Shown: positions 5,973 through 8,020 of the stretch, one piece after another
How the letters are laid out: every line of letters begins with the position of its first letter
Numbering within the stretch: the stretch's first letter is position 1
Source of the DNA: Lentzea sp.
GTDB lineage: Bacteria; Actinomycetota; Actinomycetes; Mycobacteriales; Pseudonocardiaceae
Direction of reading: 5' to 3'
Length of the DNA: 8,020 nucleotides
Assembly: GCA_030146905.1 (NCBI GenBank)
Contig: JASLAV010000932.1
Coordinates: 1-8,020, forward strand
Translations under genes and position numbers: made by a program
The notes under the pieces: generated by a model
Database searches by the model: none
Told to the model about the DNA's origin: nothing
The model's input: only the letters and a program-made list of their open reading frames with translations

Positions 5973-7022
5973 ATGAACACCACCGCCACCACCACCCGCG
6001 CCACCGAGGTCGTCCTGCCGGGCGTGGTCGAGCCGGAGGGCCTGCACATCCGGGTCAGGGACCTGCCCGCACCGGGTGAGGGACAGGTCGTCCTGCGCAT
6101 GGAGGCCACCGGCGTCTCCTTCGCCGAGCAGCAGATGCGCCTGGGCAAGTACTACGACCAGCCCGCGTTCCCGTTCGTGCCCGGCTACGACGTGGTCGGC
6201 ACGGTCGTCGCCGTCGGACCCGGCGTGGACAGCGCCCTGAAGCTGCACCGCTTCGCCGCCGTCACCAAGGTCGGCGCGTGGGCCAGCCACCTGATCGTCG
6301 AGGCCGCCGACCTGGTGCCCGTGCCGGACGGCATCGAGGCCGCCGCCGCGGAAACGGTCGCGGTCAACGGCGTCACGGCGTGGCAGATGATGTACCGCAC
6401 CGCCGAGGTCAAGCGCGGCGACACGATCGTGGTGCTCGGCGCGAACGGCGGCGTCGGCTCGACGCTGGTGCAGCTGGCCCGCCACGCCGGCATCAAGGTG
6501 ATCGGCACCGCCTCCGCCCGCCACCACGACGCGGTGCGCGAGCTCGGCGCCATCCCGGTCGACTACCGCGACCCCGACATGTACGCCAAGATCCGCGAGA
6601 TCGCGCCCGACGGTGTCGACGCCGTGTTCGACCACGTCGGCGGCGCGGGCCTGCAGGAGTCCTGGAAGCTGCTGCGCCGCGGCGGAACGCTGGTCAACTA
6701 CGGCTCTGCCGCGACGAAGGACGAGCCCGGCAGCGGGACCCTGCCGGTGCTGAAGCTGTTCGCGCGCCTGATGGTGTGGAACGCCCTGCCCAACGGCAGG
6801 AGCGCGGGCTTCTACAACTTCTGGGCCGGCAAGCGCTTCCGCACCACCACGTTCCGCGCCCGGCTGCGCGAGGACCTCACCCAGGTGCTCCGCCTGGTCG
6901 GCGCCGGTGTGCTGAAGCCGCAGATCGCCGCGCGCATCCCGCTGTCCGACGCCGCCGCCGCGCTCGCGCTGGCCGAGTCGCGCACCGTTCTTGGCAAGGT
7001 CGTCATCGTCCCGGAGCCGTGA
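5973..7022 (+). CDS. Quinone oxidoreductase-type, zinc-independent NADPH-dependent reductase (MDR family)
   Basis: A 349-residue cytoplasmic medium-chain dehydrogenase/reductase. The N-terminal GroES-like domain (about 12-125) includes GEGQVVLRMEATGVSFAEQQ at 35-54 and the substrate-site VPGYDVVGTV at 69-78. The Rossmann domain (about 126-265) has GANGGVGSTLVQLA at 156-169 and DAVFDHVGG at 216-224. The C-terminal GVLKPQIAARIPLSDAAAAL (312-331) and GKVVIV (341-346) complete the family pattern. The zinc-ligand cysteines of alcohol dehydrogenases are absent, as expected for quinone or enone reductases using NADPH. The substrate is unknown; enones, quinones and other electrophiles are typical. 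ATG 5973 has AAGGAG 7 bases upstream; the frame is open much further upstream, but that runs through the divergent tetR gene. It heads a three-gene unit and overlaps the next start by GTGA. Regulation by the divergent TetR through 5888-5945 is likely. Confidence 0.92.
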   Translation: MNTTATTTRATEVVLPGVVEPEGLHIRVRDLPAPGEGQVVLRMEATGVSFAEQQMRLGKYYDQPAFPFVPGYDVVGTVVAVGPGVDSALKLHRFAAVTKVGAWASHLIVEAADLVPVPDGIEAAAAETVAVNGVTAWQMMYRTAEVKRGDTIVVLGANGGVGSTLVQLARHAGIKVIGTASARHHDAVRELGAIPVDYRDPDMYAKIREIAPDGVDAVFDHVGGAGLQESWKLLRRGGTLVNYGSAATKDEPGSGTLPVLKLFARLMVWNALPNGRSAGFYNFWAGKRFRTTTFRARLREDLTQVLRLVGAGVLKPQIAARIPLSDAAAALALAESRTVLGKVVIVPEP

Positions 7023-7495
7023 GCGGGCCGGGCTGCCGCCAGGCCGTCGTGGTGGCGGCGACCGCCCTGGTCGACAGGGCCCTCGCCGTGACGCTGCGGG
7101 CCGTCTCCCGCGAGTCGGGCGTGCCCACCTCGTCGATCTACCCTCTCTTCCCCGATCCCCAGACCATCCTGCTGGCCGTGTGCCACGAGGCGTTCGACGA
7201 GCTCGAAGCCGTCGTCCTCGCCGCGGCCGACCCCTACACCGCGGGCCTCGCCTACCTGGACTTCGCCGTCGCGCACCCGCGCCGCTACCGCGTGCTGTTC
7301 AGTGCGGCCGACTTCTCGGAACCGGCGCTGAACCTCTTCACTCGCGTTCTCACCGACCCGGTCCGCACCGATCCCGCGGCGGACGCCCTGGCGCTGTGGC
7401 TGGGCCTGCACGGCCTCGCCGACCAGCGCGCGTCGATCCGCCGCCCCACCCAGCTCTCCGCACTCGCACCACGCCTGATCACGTCACTCATCTGA
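7019..7495 (+). CDS. Short TetR-family regulator, contracted paralogue of the upstream TetR
   Basis: A 158-residue TetR-like protein whose start GTG 7019 overlaps the TGA of the reductase gene (GTGA), with GGAG only 2 bases before it. The DNA-binding region is present: helix 1 at about 7-19 and the HTH VTLRAVSRESGVPTSSIYPLF at 24-44. The C-terminal part keeps YLDFAVAHPRRYRVLF (79-94) and ALALWLGLHGLADQRASI (123-140), which align closely with the 212-residue regulator across the divergent spacer. Compared with that protein it lacks the basic N-terminal arm and has deletions of roughly 2, 8, 10 and 6 residues in the loops and helices of the ligand domain, so it is short for the family (usually 180-220). 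The frame is open with no stop and codon use is normal, so it is kept as a gene. It could be a co-regulator or heterodimer partner, or a decaying duplicate; which is undecided. Confidence 0.8.
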   Translation: MSGPGCRQAVVVAATALVDRALAVTLRAVSRESGVPTSSIYPLFPDPQTILLAVCHEAFDELEAVVLAAADPYTAGLAYLDFAVAHPRRYRVLFSAADFSEPALNLFTRVLTDPVRTDPAADALALWLGLHGLADQRASIRRPTQLSALAPRLITSLI

Positions 7496-7513
7496 CTTCA
7501 CGGAGGTCCCGCC

Positions 7514-8020
7514 ATGAACGCCACCGCCATCCGCACCGCGGTCGCCGTCCCCGCCCACGAGGTCGACAACCGCGTCGCCTACCTCGGGTTCGCGTTCGCC
7601 TACGTCTTCGGCCACGGCGCCGCCCTGCTCTCCAGGACCGGCGCGGTCATGATGCCCGGCTGGCTGCCGGTCGCACTGCTCGCGACCGGCCTCGCCGCCG
7701 GCACGGTCTTCGCCACGACCGCCTCGCTGCGAGCCCAGCGCGGCGCACCGGAAGCACGGCGGCGCGCCGAGAAACTCGTCGGCACGGCCTGGATCACCGG
7801 ATTCGCCGCGCTCGCGCTCGCCATCACCGCCCTGAGCACGGCGTTCGGGGAACCGGACCTGCAGACCGTGCTCTGGCCTGCGGGCTCCGGCATCGTGGTC
7901 GGACTCATCTACATCGCCGAGGGCGCCGTCCGCCGCAACGCCCTGCACCACAACCTCGGCACCTGGCTCGCGCTGATCGCGTCGGCGGCGCTGTTCGTGC
8001 CCGCGCCCGGCTTCTTCGGG
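7514..8020 (+). CDS. Multi-spanning membrane protein, unknown function (3' end outside window)
   Basis: 169 residues are visible and the frame is open at the window edge. ATG 7514 has GGAGGT at 7502-7507, 6 bases upstream, and lies 18 bases after the short tetR stop, so it is probably the third gene of the reductase unit. Hydrophobic segments lie at about 21-40, 50-72, 90-111, 118-138 and 149-163, with basic connecting loops (RAQRGAPEARRRAEK at 73-87, RRNALHHN at 140-147). I do not recognise the family and see no ATP-binding or transporter signature. A role in membrane protection or efflux under the same regulator is only suggested by context. Confidence 0.8.
   Translation, partial: MNATAIRTAVAVPAHEVDNRVAYLGFAFAYVFGHGAALLSRTGAVMMPGWLPVALLATGLAAGTVFATTASLRAQRGAPEARRRAEKLVGTAWITGFAALALAITALSTAFGEPDLQTVLWPAGSGIVVGLIYIAEGAVRRNALHHNLGTWLALIASAALFVPAPGFFG

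Noticed and set aside
6278..7018. Upstream in-frame extension of the short tetR gene
   Set aside because: It is an out-of-frame shadow of the reductase gene with Arg-rich low-complexity translation; the GTGA overlap at 7019 is the better start.

Overview
The window is about 70% GC. Almost all codons end in G or C, GTG starts are common (five of the eight visible starts), and intergenic gaps are short, so it reads as actinobacterial chromosome. The isocitrate dehydrogenase fragment at the left edge is the homodimeric NADP type and matches the form I know from Pseudonocardiales (Amycolatopsis, Saccharothrix, Lentzea and relatives), not the monomeric enzyme of Streptomyces. The order-level guess is an inference. 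I see no IS element, phage gene, tRNA, rRNA or CRISPR array, and no gene-free stretch reaches 300 bases.

Region 1 (1-1279, minus strand): the 5' end of an NADP isocitrate dehydrogenase gene lies downstream of a complete classical short-chain dehydrogenase/reductase. A 115-bp divergent spacer (1280-1394) separates the reductase from the plus-strand genes.

Region 2 (1395-5236, plus strand) holds four genes: a YdjM-type membrane metal-dependent hydrolase, a Tat-exported PHP-domain phosphoesterase, a 160-residue protein I cannot assign, and a divergent ribose-phosphate pyrophosphokinase-like protein. The last three form a tight unit: a 4-base start/stop overlap, then a 10-base gap. The phosphoesterase Shine-Dalgarno lies in one arm of a possible hairpin. 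The shared function of this trio is unknown.

Region 3 (5238-8020): a minus-strand TetR regulator ends 1 base away from the kinase-like gene. Divergent from it is a plus-strand unit of a zinc-free quinone-oxidoreductase-type reductase, a second, shortened TetR regulator related to the first, and a membrane protein cut by the window edge. The 96-bp divergent spacer carries a cluster of related 14-bp near-palindromes over the likely promoters, as expected for TetR operators. The simplest model is that the full-length TetR represses itself and the reductase unit until a ligand, perhaps an electrophile or quinone handled by the reductase, releases it. The short paralogue may modify this control or may be decaying.
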